Assembly: GCA_026873275.1 (NCBI GenBank)
Contig: JANTUC010000016.1
Span: 1,353,109-1,417,108 of the forward strand
DNA: 64,000 nucleotides
Reading direction: 5' to 3'
Source of the DNA: Pseudopithomyces maydicus
Lineage: Eukaryota; Ascomycota; Dothideomycetes; Pleosporales; Didymosphaeriaceae
Position 1 is the first letter of the stretch. Each line of letters starts with the position of its first letter. Below, in pieces: positions 36,116 to 48,039 of this stretch. Both the position numbers and the translations under genes were made by a program. The notes under the pieces were generated by a model. It worked only from the letters and a program-made list of their open reading frames with translations, did not search any database and had not been told where the DNA came from.

Positions 36116-39100
36116 AAATACTTGAATAAATAGAATAGACATTTCAACGCAGTGCATGCATACGCAGTGCTGGGATCATGTCTACCGCCTCCTGTGAACC
36201 GTCAACGCCCCAAATTCCATTGCGGGAATATGGTGTATATGAGGAAGTCCGCCTCGACCATGCTGTCCAATCAGAAGTGAACCATTTCGTCGTATCCCCA
36301 CTGACACCAAGCCCATCGTGAAAGGACACCTCGCTAAATATCTTTCTCTCCCCCGGCAACCAAAAGGAATAGATCGTCTGTCAGCACGTACTCAAGAAGC
36401 AGAGTCCACAAAAACAAATAGATGTCGCTTTCAACATCACGAACATAATCTTGACCATCATCGCCACACTTTCTGGGATAAGCGTCGAGTTCACGGCTTG
36501 AAATATCACAGCGTGTTGCACTCCCGCTCGATCGAACACATACCTCTACGTTCATTTCTAGCAGCATTGAACGGAAACACATCACCCATGAGCCCAGTCT
36601 CAGTAGGTGCAGATAAACATACCAATTCCCCCGTCAGAAGTTCCAAATTCCATGCTCGGCACCGGCTGGTATTTACACCACACCCCTTGCATAGCTATTT
36701 CGTACACCCACCCATAGATCGCTAATAGTCCGTAAACACAACCAAAATGAGATGTTTCTGCTCCGCGTGATCGCGAAATCGAGAATAGCCTTGAAACCTG
36801 GATACTGAACCTGGAGCACGTGTAGCAACGCTGAGATTGCAGGTTTTCGGGTATATCTTCGGGCGCATGTCGTCTTGAGAGGGCACGATAGTCTTTGCTC
36901 TTAAATATCTCGAACTGCTGAGCTAATTTATTGCTCATTTCCACAAACAGCAAACGCATATCCTCGGGTTTGCGATGAAAAGGCGCTATTTGGGTAGGTT
37001 TAAAGATGTATCTTACCCTCAATTGAGTATGTGATTAGAAAGTAGGGCTACAATGAGTACTAGAGGCCTATTTGAGGCGTTTATATCAAGGATTTCGCTA
37101 GGTTAGTCTGCAGCTTTCTTCTTCCTCTGAAGCATGCATAACAGTTTAACAAAGCACCCTGAATCTACCTTTTGTCACCACTCATGAGTTCATACGTTTA
37201 TACTACAAGAATACTGGGTTTTCCGTACATTTACCCCAGGAACGGCATAACTGGCCTCAGTTTCACAGGTAAGACGTTGGTTACTCTCAAGCTACCTTTT
37301 CATATGTCCTGATAAAATCGAGCGTTCTCGGTGATAAAAAAAGGCAAGATGATCAGGTAAAGCTTATACAGCGCCATCCGAGCCAGAAAGCCCTTGGCGA
37401 ATGGTTTTCTCCCCACGACACTGTGTGAGAGACTATTATTTGGATGCTATGATAAGACCAAGACGAATTGTTCCGACTCCAACGCAAGACAAAATAGTTA
37501 AAGGCAGACCAGACCCAATACATTAATCAAGAAGAAGAACCCAAATCATGAAGCGTACAAGGGTCAATATAATTAATAAGAAGGCGTAGGGCAACAGTAT
37601 GCGAGAGGTCATTATAAGAATTACCTTGCACGGTGTGAATAAATCGAAAGAGGTGGAATAAAAGACGGCAGTGCAGTTGCTAGCTAAGCAAGCAGCTTCT
37701 AGGTAGTAAAAGATACACTCTCAAACTGCTAAACAACCGACTGTTATGCCAATTGTCATCATATATGTAGGCTCCTAGAAGAATATAAATAGAGCAAAGT
37801 CCGGGAGAAGTCACTAATTGTAGACAAGGAAGAAGAAAGTGCGATTAATCTCTCCGGCACGCGACCAATATATTTCGAACACATCCAACGATCTACCCTA
37901 TTCGCGGCTCACTATATGTCATGTAGGTCTGGTAACACCCTAAAGCATGTCCTGCAGGTACTCATTTTGTTTTCGTGTTGCAAGATAACTGGATTTTGGA
38001 GGTTGAGGTTATTGTCTTTTCCCAGCGAACGGGTGCCGAGCGGGTTTCTTATCCTTTCCCGGCCGGTGCATCTTGCAATGAGCAATTAATTGACGACGTT
38101 ACGATACACAGGAAGTTTAGTAAGACTCCAAAACGTTGGGCGGATATACCAACTAGGAAGGAAGGAAAAATCATATAAGACCGCATTCGAAACACTGATG
38201 CATACGGAACGATCAATGCACGTCCCATACGTCTTTCGCACAGGAACTCTGAGCGTGTTATGGAATTCACAAGGGTTTCTGGTGTGACATAGATCCTTAC
38301 GACGCTACCAACCACGTGACGATCAAGGCACCATGGTCGTTTTCGCATGCAACAGCATACTCGGAGAGGTACCGTCGTTAGTGGAGAATTGTGTCCTCTG
38401 TCTCTCGTTCGGTAGGTGAAGGGATTATCTGCTGGCACGGCTATTCTTGCATCGTCTCGTACCACTAGCCGTCAGTAACACTTTGAAAAACTGGCGGGTA
38501 ACAGGAAAGGTGCTGATTTGGTTCACTTCATCGACCGAGCTCCTCCGAAGACGGATGTGATGGATATGCAGTCACTCGATGAAAATTATTGGATCCCAGA
38601 CAGTTCCAATCTTGAAAGGAACGATAAAACGGTTTCAGCGTGTGCTGAGCGGTGGCTTTGGAGGTCTTCATTTTGGGCCAAACTGAGCGGTTAAGATTGT
38701 TGAATGTGCTAGTAGGCTAGATTCGGAGAAGGTTGCTTTCGTTGCGATTGTTATTACAAGTCATTTCAGCGAAAGTGTCTTCCCGTATTGCGTGTGGCAG
38801 TACGGCTGAAGGAGAAATTGTAGGATCATTTGTTGAATTGTCGAGACCGACCCAAAGCTTAGCAAACTTCAAGCTCGACATGTCCCCGAGATCCCTCCAC
38901 AGAATCACTTTTGATCGCGATGTTAGCTCTGGTGGCCTAACGATCAGTCAAGTTTGAAGTTTTCAGAACACCACAAATCCGCGTGGCTGTCACGCCTTAG
39001 TTCTCGGCCAATGACGAGAAGGAATAGCCGCTCAACACGCATAGCTGGTGCTAGTCACTTCATCTTTATAAAACGGACTTCGGATGAAGATTCCGATTCT

Positions 39101-40974
39101 CGCCATCATAGATGTACGCGCACCGATGGATCAGCGAGCGGGTGGCTGAACTTTATTCCCCGATTGAAGTGTATATAAGCGAGGCGTTACGCACGGTCTC
39201 AACTTTAAAGCTTAAAGGTTCTGTTCCGATAGGTAGGGCCTGGAAGCTTCGAAATATCGATTTGGACTGCCTTGGATATTGTTGGGGTACCATGCGGATA
39301 GTTGCCCGGATTACTGGAACAGAAAATCTCAATTCGCAGTGCGCAATCGCTAGATCTTTGCGTTGTTCAATATAGACCCTGATCACTGAACTTCAACATC
39401 TATAAGGTATGCTCCCACGAAGGCGATCAACATTTCACCCTAAAATCTGCACGCTAATGGCGCCCATGTGTTGGTAGATGCATACAAGCTCGCTAACCTA
39501 CCCACACCACACCTGTTTCATGCATCCACCACCTTCCTTTTCGGCTTTGCGTTTTGATCGGCACTGCTCTGATCTGCATAATCACGATAATTTTCATATC
39601 CAAAATAAAACATGTATTCAACCACCACATTCAATCTCTGTACTTCGGCGATCTTGCTTTTCGCACCGCGGCTATCCCCAATGTGAGGGGACTCGGTTTG
39701 TACAGCTCCCACGTCGTTGGACAAGACCTCGCATTTTTCTATGTGACCTCGGAAGCGCCGACCGTACCGGCGGCAACTTTATGCGAGCTCAGGAGTCATC
39801 TCAATTAGATGTGTATGGACGGCAACTGAGTTTCGCAGTTATGTTGACGTGCACTGCGGGTTAGGTCCTGAATGGTGTTTTTTCTAGCTAGGGCTTGCCT
39901 ATTAGAGTTCACATTGAATGATGATCTGCGTCGCAATTAGGGGTTATGGTCGCATCATCATGTGTAAGATCCCGCGCCGAATAAGAGTGGCCCAAGTTTT
40001 ATAGTCATGTTTCAACATAAAATTGTTGCAATTATTGCGCGGACCGAAGCATTTCTGTTTGAGAATTCTGGAACTCGCGATGAAGAAAGCAAAGAAATGA
40101 GCGATTTTCTCAGCTGTTATTCACAGCAAAGCTTATCCACCGAGAATAGGGTTTATGTGGAAAGGTTGGAAGGTTTGATAGAACTTGATGGGAGAGAGAA
40201 CTGTAACGAGCTGAAAGTAGGAAATGTGAAATCGTGAATCTAAAATCATTGGGTGGCTGTGAAAATCAGGAAAGGGTTTGTACGGAAAACAAGTTTGCGG
40301 TTGCTTGTTTCCCTATCTACAGATACTACACTTAGAATCGCGCCAGATGGAGGCCATCTACATGCATTCAATCCTATGCATGTTGATACAAAGACGAATT
40401 GGTGGCGCGTTTTGAGATACGAATATGAGATTTGGTCTTCTGTATGTGAAGGACGGTAAACTTTACGCATTAGAAATCTGCCACTTGGTTCTGCTATTTC
40501 TCTTTTCGTAGCACATGCCCTGAACTACTGTGAACAGACTGGCATTAGAAGGGAGCATGAGCTATTCAAGGTTCCGCTGGTTCAATTCCTCATCGCTGGA
40601 CCTGAAAACGATACGTTGAGTAATTAGATTGTACGGCTATCATTTCCGTTCCGATGAAATGATAGACTTACCGAACATTAACTGGCTCGCTAACTTACCG
40701 TTTGCTTTTTCCCTGAAAGATGGAAATAGGAAGTAGCAAAAGGCGTATTGTTTCACATGAATCTAAGACGTGTTGAGAGACACTAGCCAATGTGTGACGT
40801 GGTGACCGCGCAGCGTCCTTTGCATAAATACGAGGACATATTTCAATTGTCTATATTTATAACGTTGCCACTCAAGTCAAACATATCAGTACATCCAAAC
40901 GTTCCCAGGCCTTTAACTTGAACAGGACCTCCTTCATCAACTACAGTCGTTTCGAACACCCCACGTCACCAAGG
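36116..40974. other. 4.9-kb stretch without a convincing gene
   Basis: Composition is ordinary and ORFs are short. Weak candidates are a minus-strand frame at 36600-37022 and plus-strand frames at 39612-39864 and 40007-40459; none shows a domain. A TATA-like tatttataa near 40853 probably belongs to the secreted-protein gene at 40975. Confidence 0.5.
36600..37022 (-). CDS. Doubtful ORF, possible gene remnant
   Basis: A 140-codon frame with a hydrophobic stretch (FGCVYGLLAIYGWVYEIAM) and a following EFGTSDGGIG segment that looks protein-like. The frame then stops and no good splice continuation was found, although minus-strand open segments continue to 36144. It could be the decayed end of a membrane protein. 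Confidence 0.25.
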   Translation of the reverse strand: MRVRYIFKPTQIAPFHRKPEDMRLLFVEMSNKLAQQFEIFKSKDYRALSRRHAPEDIPENLQSQRCYTCSRFSIQVSRLFSISRSRGAETSHFGCVYGLLAIYGWVYEIAMQGVWCKYQPVPSMEFGTSDGGIGMFICTY

Positions 40975-41631
40975 ATGTACACTATCAGCGTCTCAGCCGG
41001 GCTTCTTGCCTTTGCGACAGCCTCCTCGGCTCTGACAACTGCCAACGTAAATACCCCTCGTTTATTCTACATACAATGTATATCCACTTAACACCTTCGA
41101 CAGTTTGATGGGCTCGGTAGCCAGGTCGTCGGTCAAAAGATTGGCGTACACAACGGTCTCGACTGGACGAACTTTTTCGCCAACTCCAACTACTTTGAGG
41201 TCACGACCGTTCTCCCAGACACGTACCCCAACCGTGCCACCCACCAGATTCGAGAGGGTGTCGACCCTATTGGCCTTATCACGGTCAACTCCAACGAGTT
41301 CAAGTCTTTTGATCTTTCTGCTTTGTCATACGGCTGTGCGGTCAGTGAGGCCCAGAGCGGCACGTTGAACGCCGTCGCGTGCACCCTGGAATTCACCGGT
41401 TACGGAGGAGACTACGGCAAGCTCACGGTTCTGGGAACGAAACAAGTCAGCTTTGCCCCAGGCCCTAGCCTGGTCGGTGGCTTGCTTTTGAGTGACATGG
41501 CAAGGACGTCGTTCGGAGAGAACTTCCACGGGATCAAGAGGCTGGAGATCAAGGTTGTTCCTGCCGCACTCGAGGGAACTGCCAGGTATGCGATCTGCTT
41601 GGACACCGTCGAATACGAACTGCATGCTTAA
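40975..41631 (+). CDS. Small secreted protein, unknown family
   Basis: Exon 1 is 40975-41046 (signal peptide MYTISVSAGLLAFATASSA), intron 41047-41103 (gtaaat...cgacag), exon 2 is 41104-41631; 199 aa. The mature protein is rich in Gly, Val, Thr and Phe with a beta-strand-like pattern (NGLDWTNFFANSNYFEVTTV, TLEFTGYGGDYGKLTVLG) and three Cys. It resembles fungal secreted beta-sandwich proteins. No catalytic motif is seen. The G+C-richer coding sequence stands out from the poor surroundings. Confidence 0.8.
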
Positions 41632-42193
41632 GCGTCCGATCAATCTGGGGTGGAGTGAATCGTGGGTGTTTCGAAAGTGGTCTTCAACTTCAACGTGGAG
41701 ATTGGCCGGCTTGGTGGAGGTCGCTGCGAGTCGTCCCGCGGTTTCAATCAAGGGTAATATTTCGTAAGATCGTAGCGATATTGGTTGTTCAACAAGGAAA
41801 TTCGAAATCACTTCATCTCTTATTGTGACAGTCTAGCGTGGATAGTGCGGTGCATTGGATGCGTTCAACGCTCACTTAAACCATGTATTATTAGTGTAGT
41901 AGGCTATTAATATAGCTGTCAAGTTGCAGACAAATGTCTATTTGTTGCCGCTGGTGTTTCATCTAGAGGCCCATACTATCTAATTGTAATGTCTACGTAC
42001 TTAACGAAACCTCTTTTGACTTGTGCATGCCGACATTTCAGTGCACTCTGTCATCTAATATCATGCCACAAACTATCCTCGATGGCCACCTTGCTATGTA
42101 TTCATTCAGAGAAGTGAAAAGGAACAGAGCAACCTGAATGATAAAGGCGCAAATGCCCTTGACAGGGACGCCATTATAACTTTTCACTGCTGC
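41632..42193. other. Intergenic, convergent 3' ends
   Basis: 560 AT-leaning bases; nothing recognised. Confidence 0.5.
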
Positions 42194-43559
42194 TTACTTT
42201 CTTGTATGGACTTCAGATAGGAGCTGAAGGTCTGGAGTTTCGTTTTCCCAAGTTTCTTTCCTTCTCTCATTGATAGCATGCGTATGGTCTGAACTGTTCA
42301 AATTTCCATAATTCTCCAACGAGTCCAAGCGTATGATACTCTGTGATTTGGATTTCGAGCTGTGTAGCGACTTGAGTGATCGAACAGCAGTTCGACTGTG
42401 ATTTAGGAATGCTGGCGTAAACATCAGGCAGCTGCATGTGATGCCCAAATTCATCTCGATGATCCTTGTTTAAATTAGGCTTTGGGATGAAGAGCAGTAT
42501 CACATGATACTTACGTGAACGGCGTAATTCTTGATGCGTTCCAGAGAACATCGGAGCTATGCATGTGTTTAGCTATCATAGATAAGCGAACGACACTCAT
42601 GACGCAAGCACTATTAGACAAGTGTCAGTACGGCGATTCGATGTTTAAAACAAGAGGGAAGATCTTACATTAGCCCTGAAACAAAAATAAACAAGAGGCC
42701 CAGTTTTCTAGCTCTTGCAACCTTCATGTTGACTACTCTCTTAATCGGAATGGCTAGTACACAAAAGTCTGTCAAGGTATTCAACGAGGCCGACGTCAAA
42801 ACACTGATGTTGACGTTGACACCCGAGCAGAACGGTTCAGTAAGAGACTTCCGCACATCACCACACACCTGAAGTCGTGCGATCGAGTTGGCAATGGTAC
42901 CAACCATGACAAAGGTAACTACAACGTAACCAAGGATAATGAGACGGTGCAAAGTTCTGTAAACACTGAAAAGTCTGCGGTAAAGCAAGAGTATCGATAA
43001 CTTGACAAGAAAAACTGCTAAGCTGTATACGATGTCGATCATTGCATAGAGCTGCAGGATGTCAAAATCATTTCCAGTAAAATTATGTAACATACTACTT
43101 ACACGAAGGTTGTCTCGTGTAAATGTCTTTGCTGGAATGTTCCACATGTGGCGTCCATATCCGATCTCTAAGGCACGATACACCAGCCCAGAGTGCACAA
43201 TAGATGCCAGCTAGTTGGATTTAGTTTACAATCTTGTATCATATAAGGGAGCGTGTGTGTACAAGAGCAATTATAGAACATCCTACTACAGTCAGCCAGC
43301 TACATCGTGAGTGGCTCAATTACGTACCATCGTCCCAACTGATCCTATGTCCTTCTGGCAGCGTGCTTCGAGTGTACACACGAATTATGAGAAAGAACAA
43401 GGCAAGGCCTAGAAAAAGTCCGTTCAAGACACTTATCAAAAGGTGATTTGTCGGCGGAGTGTCAAAGTCTGACTTGATTCCGGGCGGAGGAGGCAGAGCA
43501 GGCATAAGAAGCAGGGCGGAGAGATTTGTAACAGCTTCGTTTCCCGATATATCAAGCAT
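42194..43559 (-). CDS. SAT4/PTH11-type integral membrane protein
   Basis: From ATG 43559 (MLDISGNEAVTNLS) the protein has TM1 (LLISVLNGLFLGLALFFLII) and the RISWDD signature that precedes TM2. A long exon follows with GYGRHMWNI, AVFLVKLSILLLYRRLF, HRLIILGYVVVTFVMVGTIA, CSGVNVNISVLTSASLNTLT and DFCVLAIPI, all typical of the rhodopsin-like SAT4 family. Two introns near 42666-42609 and 42514-42466 lead to ACVMSVVRLSMIA and then EMNLGITCSCLM, the last helix, plus a hydrophilic tail to 42194. The first intron (donor 43329, acceptor near 43214) does not agree in phase, so one junction or base is wrong. PTH11-like proteins sense surface or small-molecule cues. The ligand is unknown. Confidence 0.75.
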
Positions 43560-43991
43560 GATGATGAAGGTTTTGATAAGGCTGGAGGAGTAGAAAGGTG
43601 ATTTTAACGAAAGGCTCACTCTTTGGAGATAATCAAATTTCATTTTATAGGGCTGGCATATTTTAAATGGTGGTCTACACCTCAGGCCGATGTGAAGAAA
43701 CAAAAGGGCCAAAAAGGGAAGGCACTATGTATGACAAGAATAACTCATTCACCCATGCATGGTCTTACTTAGCCCCGACCCTGAGTTGTGGTTTCTATGT
43801 ATTGGTAATTTAGTTTCCCAACCGCTCGGTATAATAGAATGATGAGACCCAAGTCTGTGGCCGCATATGTATTTAACCGGAGCCAATCAGCGCATCTATG
43901 GCGCTAGATGCGTGCATATTTAGAGGGGAAGTTTTCAGTCATCCTCTGATCAGATTGAACAAACTCCTGCATCCTCAGAAAGTACACAGCA
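43560..43991. other. Divergent promoter region
   Basis: 430 bases between the PTH11-like gene and the SDR gene; may carry both promoters. Confidence 0.5.
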
Positions 43992-45088
43992 ATGGATTTA
44001 GAAGATGCTCTCTTGGGATCGGTGGTTGTGTTCGGTGGCTGTGGTTTCCTCGGCCACCATATTGCAAAGCAAGCCACACTCGCCCCAGATGTCACCAAAG
44101 TTACAGTAGTCGACATGGACATTTCGAAGAACCGAATTCCTGGAGTCGAATACATAGTGGGAAATATCCAGTCAGAAGCCGACGTCGATCGCGCCTTTCA
44201 AACCGCCCGACCCAATGTGGTTTTCCACACCGTCAGCCCGGGTCCCTTCTCCGAGAACAAAAAGCTATTTCTCGCAGTCAATGTTGATGGGACAAAACAT
44301 ATCATCCGCAGCTCTCAAAACAACGATTTCACGAAAGCCCTAGTCTATACATCGAGCTCTTCAGTGATCCATGACAATCGAACCGACCTGATCAATGCGA
44401 AGGAAGATGCGCCAGTTATCTTTGCGCCTCAGCAGAAGGAGTTCTACTCGCACACCAAAGCAATTGCAGAAACACTTGTCCTTTCTGCAAATAGAGATCG
44501 TATCCGCACAGCCGCGATTCGGCCTGCAGGGTTGTTTGGCGAAGGCGACACTGGCACGGTTACTAGTGTCATTTCAAACGCAAAAGAAGGCAAATCAAGG
44601 CTACAGATCGGCGACAACAGCAACTTCTTCGATTGGACCTATGTTGAAAACAATGCATATGCTCAAATACTGACTGCACGTGAACTGCTCCGTAGCTACT
44701 CCAGTTCCGCCCTTCCAGATGACAAGCGTGTGGACGGGGAGGCTTTTGTTATCACCAATGACGATCCCTGGCGGTTTTGGACCTTCACGCGTGCACTAGC
44801 TGCAGCTGCTGGATACAGTGTTGATGAAAAGAGCGTCGTAAAAGTACCATGGCGTACTATGATGATAATCGCATATCTTCTGGAATGGGGCTATTGGATC
44901 GTCACCCTTGGAAAAAAAAACCGCGCCTCACCACTGCACGAGTCAAATATACGACAATGCAGCGAACCCTGGATATTACGAAGGCAAAAACTAGGCTGGG
45001 TTATCGCCCCCAAGTTACTATGCAGGAGGGTATTGAGAGATCGGCAAAGTGGTTTCTTGAGACAGCATCCGGTGAGCGACGGGAATAA
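43992..45088 (+). CDS. 3beta-HSD/sterol-4-alpha-carboxylate 3-dehydrogenase-like SDR, one frameshift
   Basis: Extended SDR. The Rossmann motif is VVVFGGCGFLGHHIA and the catalytic YSHTK (Y-x3-K) follows the TSSSSV serine region. AAIRPAGLFGEGD and NNFFDWTYVENNA-type segments match 3beta-HSD/ERG26 enzymes. Hydrophobic segments before the C-terminus (VVKVPWRTMMIIAYLLEWGYW) suggest membrane attachment. The frame breaks at the A9 run 44912-44920. One more A gives GKKKPRLTTARVKYTT and the family-typical end (DITKAKTRLGYRPQVTMQEG) to a stop at 45086-45088; unrepaired, it reads nonsense to 45209. ERG26-type enzymes oxidise and decarboxylate C-4 carboxysterols with NAD(P)+. A P450 lies downstream on the same strand, which suggests joint action on a sterol-like or triterpenoid substrate. 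Confidence 0.85.
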
Positions 45089-45715
45089 GATGATGTCGAA
45101 CATCCCTGTAAGGCAACGAGAAGGTGAATACAAGGCGGAGAGAAGGCAAAGTCAAAATGGATGGCACTCGTTTAGGATTCCAGCCCAATCATCGTCCAGG
45201 AGCAATTAGCTATCGTTATTTTAATTGATTGATAAGTGTTCTCAAGGCAATAGACACCCCTTGTCCTGTCGTCAATTTGTCGGCTAATAATGAGCATGCG
45301 GCACGGCCCGAACATAGCCCCCTCACCCTAAAATCAATGAGCCCACCAATCCAGATGCTCTGGCTCACTGCGCCCCAACGCGCGTGCAAGGTTCTAGACA
45401 GGATTCTTAAGTAAGTTCCTGCTTCATGATGCCTACTAGATGTACCTTCATATCGATCTAAGGCAGAAATTCAGCCGAAGGGTGTAGTGGTATCAAGAAC
45501 ATATGGAGAAGACTCCTCCGTTCACTTTCTAGATACAGATGCAGCGTCATATCCGACCCCAAAGCCTTACTATTTCTGCCAGCTGCTTGGAAGACAAGAT
45601 ATGGGTAAGAGGTGATGCAATAAGCACAGATGGACGTCTTGAGAAGATGAGATAAAATAATGACTTGAACCCCCTCTCTCATACTATCTTTCAAGCAACG
45701 AATCTGTCGGAAACC
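45089..45715. other. Intergenic
   Basis: Probable P450 promoter, about 630 bases. Nothing recognised. Confidence 0.5.
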
Positions 45716-47448
45716 ATGTTTCCTAATTCATCGCTGCCATATATATCGGAGCAAATCGGCTCAGGCTCGTTAGACAGGTCATACGTCTATCTATACGTAT
45801 TTACCACTTTATTGTCGACGTTCTTCATTCACTTTATTCTTTTGATGCGATGTCCCAAATCTGAAGAGAGTAATACCGCAGCTCCAAATATTTCTCTGGG
45901 TGGAGTGACTTGTACCCTAGTGAAAGCTTTTTCCAGCCGTTTACCATTCTTGCTCGTGGTTAAGTCGTAAGTAAAATTAAGAGCGAATATGAGCCTCCTA
46001 TTCTGGAAGGGAAAGAAGCTAACATCGTTTCCAGCACTATTTTTGAGCACCTTCACAGTATATGCTTCAAGGTGTTGCGTGTTCGGATAGAGCTGTGCCA
46101 TGGAGGTAATGCTATCGCGGACATGCTAAATGAAAAGGGTCTTTCAAATGCACCCCTAGCATGTCACCTTGTGCAGCACGTCTTTTGTATGTCTCATGAA
46201 GTTGCTCTCGCTCATTACACCGGCTCCAACCCAAACGACATGCATCGAACCGTGCACGAACTCAACCGCAGATATCTTACTGGATCAGGGGCGATTTCGC
46301 TCGAGACAAGATTTCAACAGCAACTGAAGGAAACTATGATCAACATCCACACAGAGTTTGGTTCGACCTGGGTTTATGATGCGGACTTCTTCCACTTCTT
46401 TCGTCAAACTCTCACTAAGATCGTCCTTGATTCATCTTTTGGTCCCGCACTGCTGGAGTCTAGCCCCGATCTGATCCATGATTTCTGGACCTTCAGTGAC
46501 CATCTGGCCGTATTTGTCGCCCGAATTCCTCGATTTTGTGCTCTGAGTATTTTCCGAGCCCGAGATCGTGCCTTGGAAGCCGTGAGAAGGTGGCAAGAGA
46601 ACACGTTCTCGGAAAATAGGCAGAACCAATCCACCGAGCGTGAACCCTGGATTCCTACCTTCTTTGAGAAGCGGTATCGCATGATGCAGAAATTAGATGA
46701 GTTCGACCCAGTTTCAATGGCTGGTTTAGAGCTCTCTTTTATGTATGCGTGAGTACACGTCTTGGTTCGTATATCCCCCAGTTGACTCATCAACGGTAGT
46801 CTTAATGCCAATGCTATCATCGTTTCATTCTGGTGTGCGCTGGAAGTATTCAAGGACACAGCACTTCTCAGAGCTGTCCGTAAAGAAGTAGAGTCGTGTG
46901 CCGCTCCTGGCCACCAGCTTAATCTCGACACTCAACAATTACTTCAAATGCCATATCTGCAAGCAGTATATGCGGAAACCTTACGAATTCGGGGCCATGG
47001 CCTGTTCATCCGCCATGCCATTCGGGACGTTCAGCTTCGAGGTCGATTCCTACCCAAAGGTAGCATTGCAGTTGCTAGCTCTTCTCCCGGTCATCTAGAC
47101 TCTGCTATATGGGAAAGAAATGGTGCTCCGCCAGTTGATAGATTTTCCGTTCATCGATTCTTACAAAATAACGGCGACAAGATTAGTTTTAGCACTAAAG
47201 GGTTGGATGGCTCATGGCTGCCGTTCGGTGGCGGCTGGAATATGTGCCCTGGGAGGAATTTTGCAAAACTGCAAGCCATCACTACCACAGCAATAATGGT
47301 GAGTGCATTTGATTGCGAGATTCTTACAAGTGAAAGTAAAATAGGCATGAGCGTAGAGGGTTTAGGTGTTGGAGTATTAGGCCCAGTGGGTAAAATCGCA
47401 TATCGTATTCGACAACGGCACCCTGCCTTCTTAGCATATAAGTACTAG
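45716..47448 (+). CDS. Cytochrome P450, CYP7/CYP8-like
   Basis: Exons 45716-45966, 46035-46748 and 46800-47448; introns gtaagt...tttccag and gtgagt...ggtag, phases agree. An N-terminal membrane anchor (YVYLYVFTTLLSTFFIHFIL) is present. The K-helix ExxR is ETLR in AVYAETLRIRGHG, and the haem loop is PFGGGWNMCPGRNFAKLQA. The I-helix reads LNANAIIVSFWCALEV, lacking the usual A/G-G-x-D/E-T-T threonine; this is a feature of CYP7/CYP8-type enzymes. Length (about 537 aa) is normal. It should hydroxylate or rearrange a hydrophobic substrate at the ER. The start at 45716 places the anchor correctly; the ORF is open further upstream without an ATG context. Confidence 0.88.
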
Positions 47449-48039
47449 GACTCTAAACATCTCTAGTTAAATCTTTCTGAAAATACCGAATGGAGATACA
47501 TAAAGATGAAAGAGAATACTGTAACCGAAGGTAGAATAGATAGCTTAAAACCCCTAAATTGAATGAGGATACATATCTCGAGAGACTGAGCTCAAGGTAT
47601 CTAACGGTTGATTTTTGTACGTTTTGGATCTTGAGCCTGTTATCAGGCAAGGGTTTAGTGACTACTGTCTAAGTATACCGACGAAGTACACCTCCGATGA
47701 CACTTGCTTCATTGTCGAAAAGACAGACCCGGTAGTACCCCATGTTGCTAATCCCAAATTGGTATCATTATCCAACTGTTAGTTATTCAGCACTGGCTTC
47801 CAGTTCTACCCTCGGCTCGTCGACATCCTCAGAAAATACGCCGATCTGTAAGTTCTCTGGGTGCTTGGGACGTGCACTGCAAGAACTTGCCCCGCCGTCT
47901 ATTTCTGACGGCTGCCTGTGCAATTGTCGCAACTTGAATCTAAATGATTGAGTGTTCCTCTTTTAGCCTACCTATTCAATTCGATAACTTCTTTTGCTAA
48001 TATAGACTCTGAAGTGCTATCAAAGTAGTCTTCTGGGTA
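47449..48039. other. Intergenic
   Basis: 590 AT-leaning bases between convergent genes; nothing recognised. Confidence 0.5.

Noticed and set aside
39612..39864. Possible small secreted Cys-containing protein starting MYSTTTFNLC
   Set aside because: It needs a frameshift at a C4 run, has no recognised family and no clear splice site. Too weak to call.
40007..40459. Two consecutive plus-strand ORFs that might form a spliced gene
   Set aside because: No intron joins them in phase and neither shows a domain.
45089..45209. Longer C-terminus of the SDR reading to 45209
   Set aside because: This is out-of-frame translation after the A9 slip; the family-like ending is in the other frame, ending 45088.
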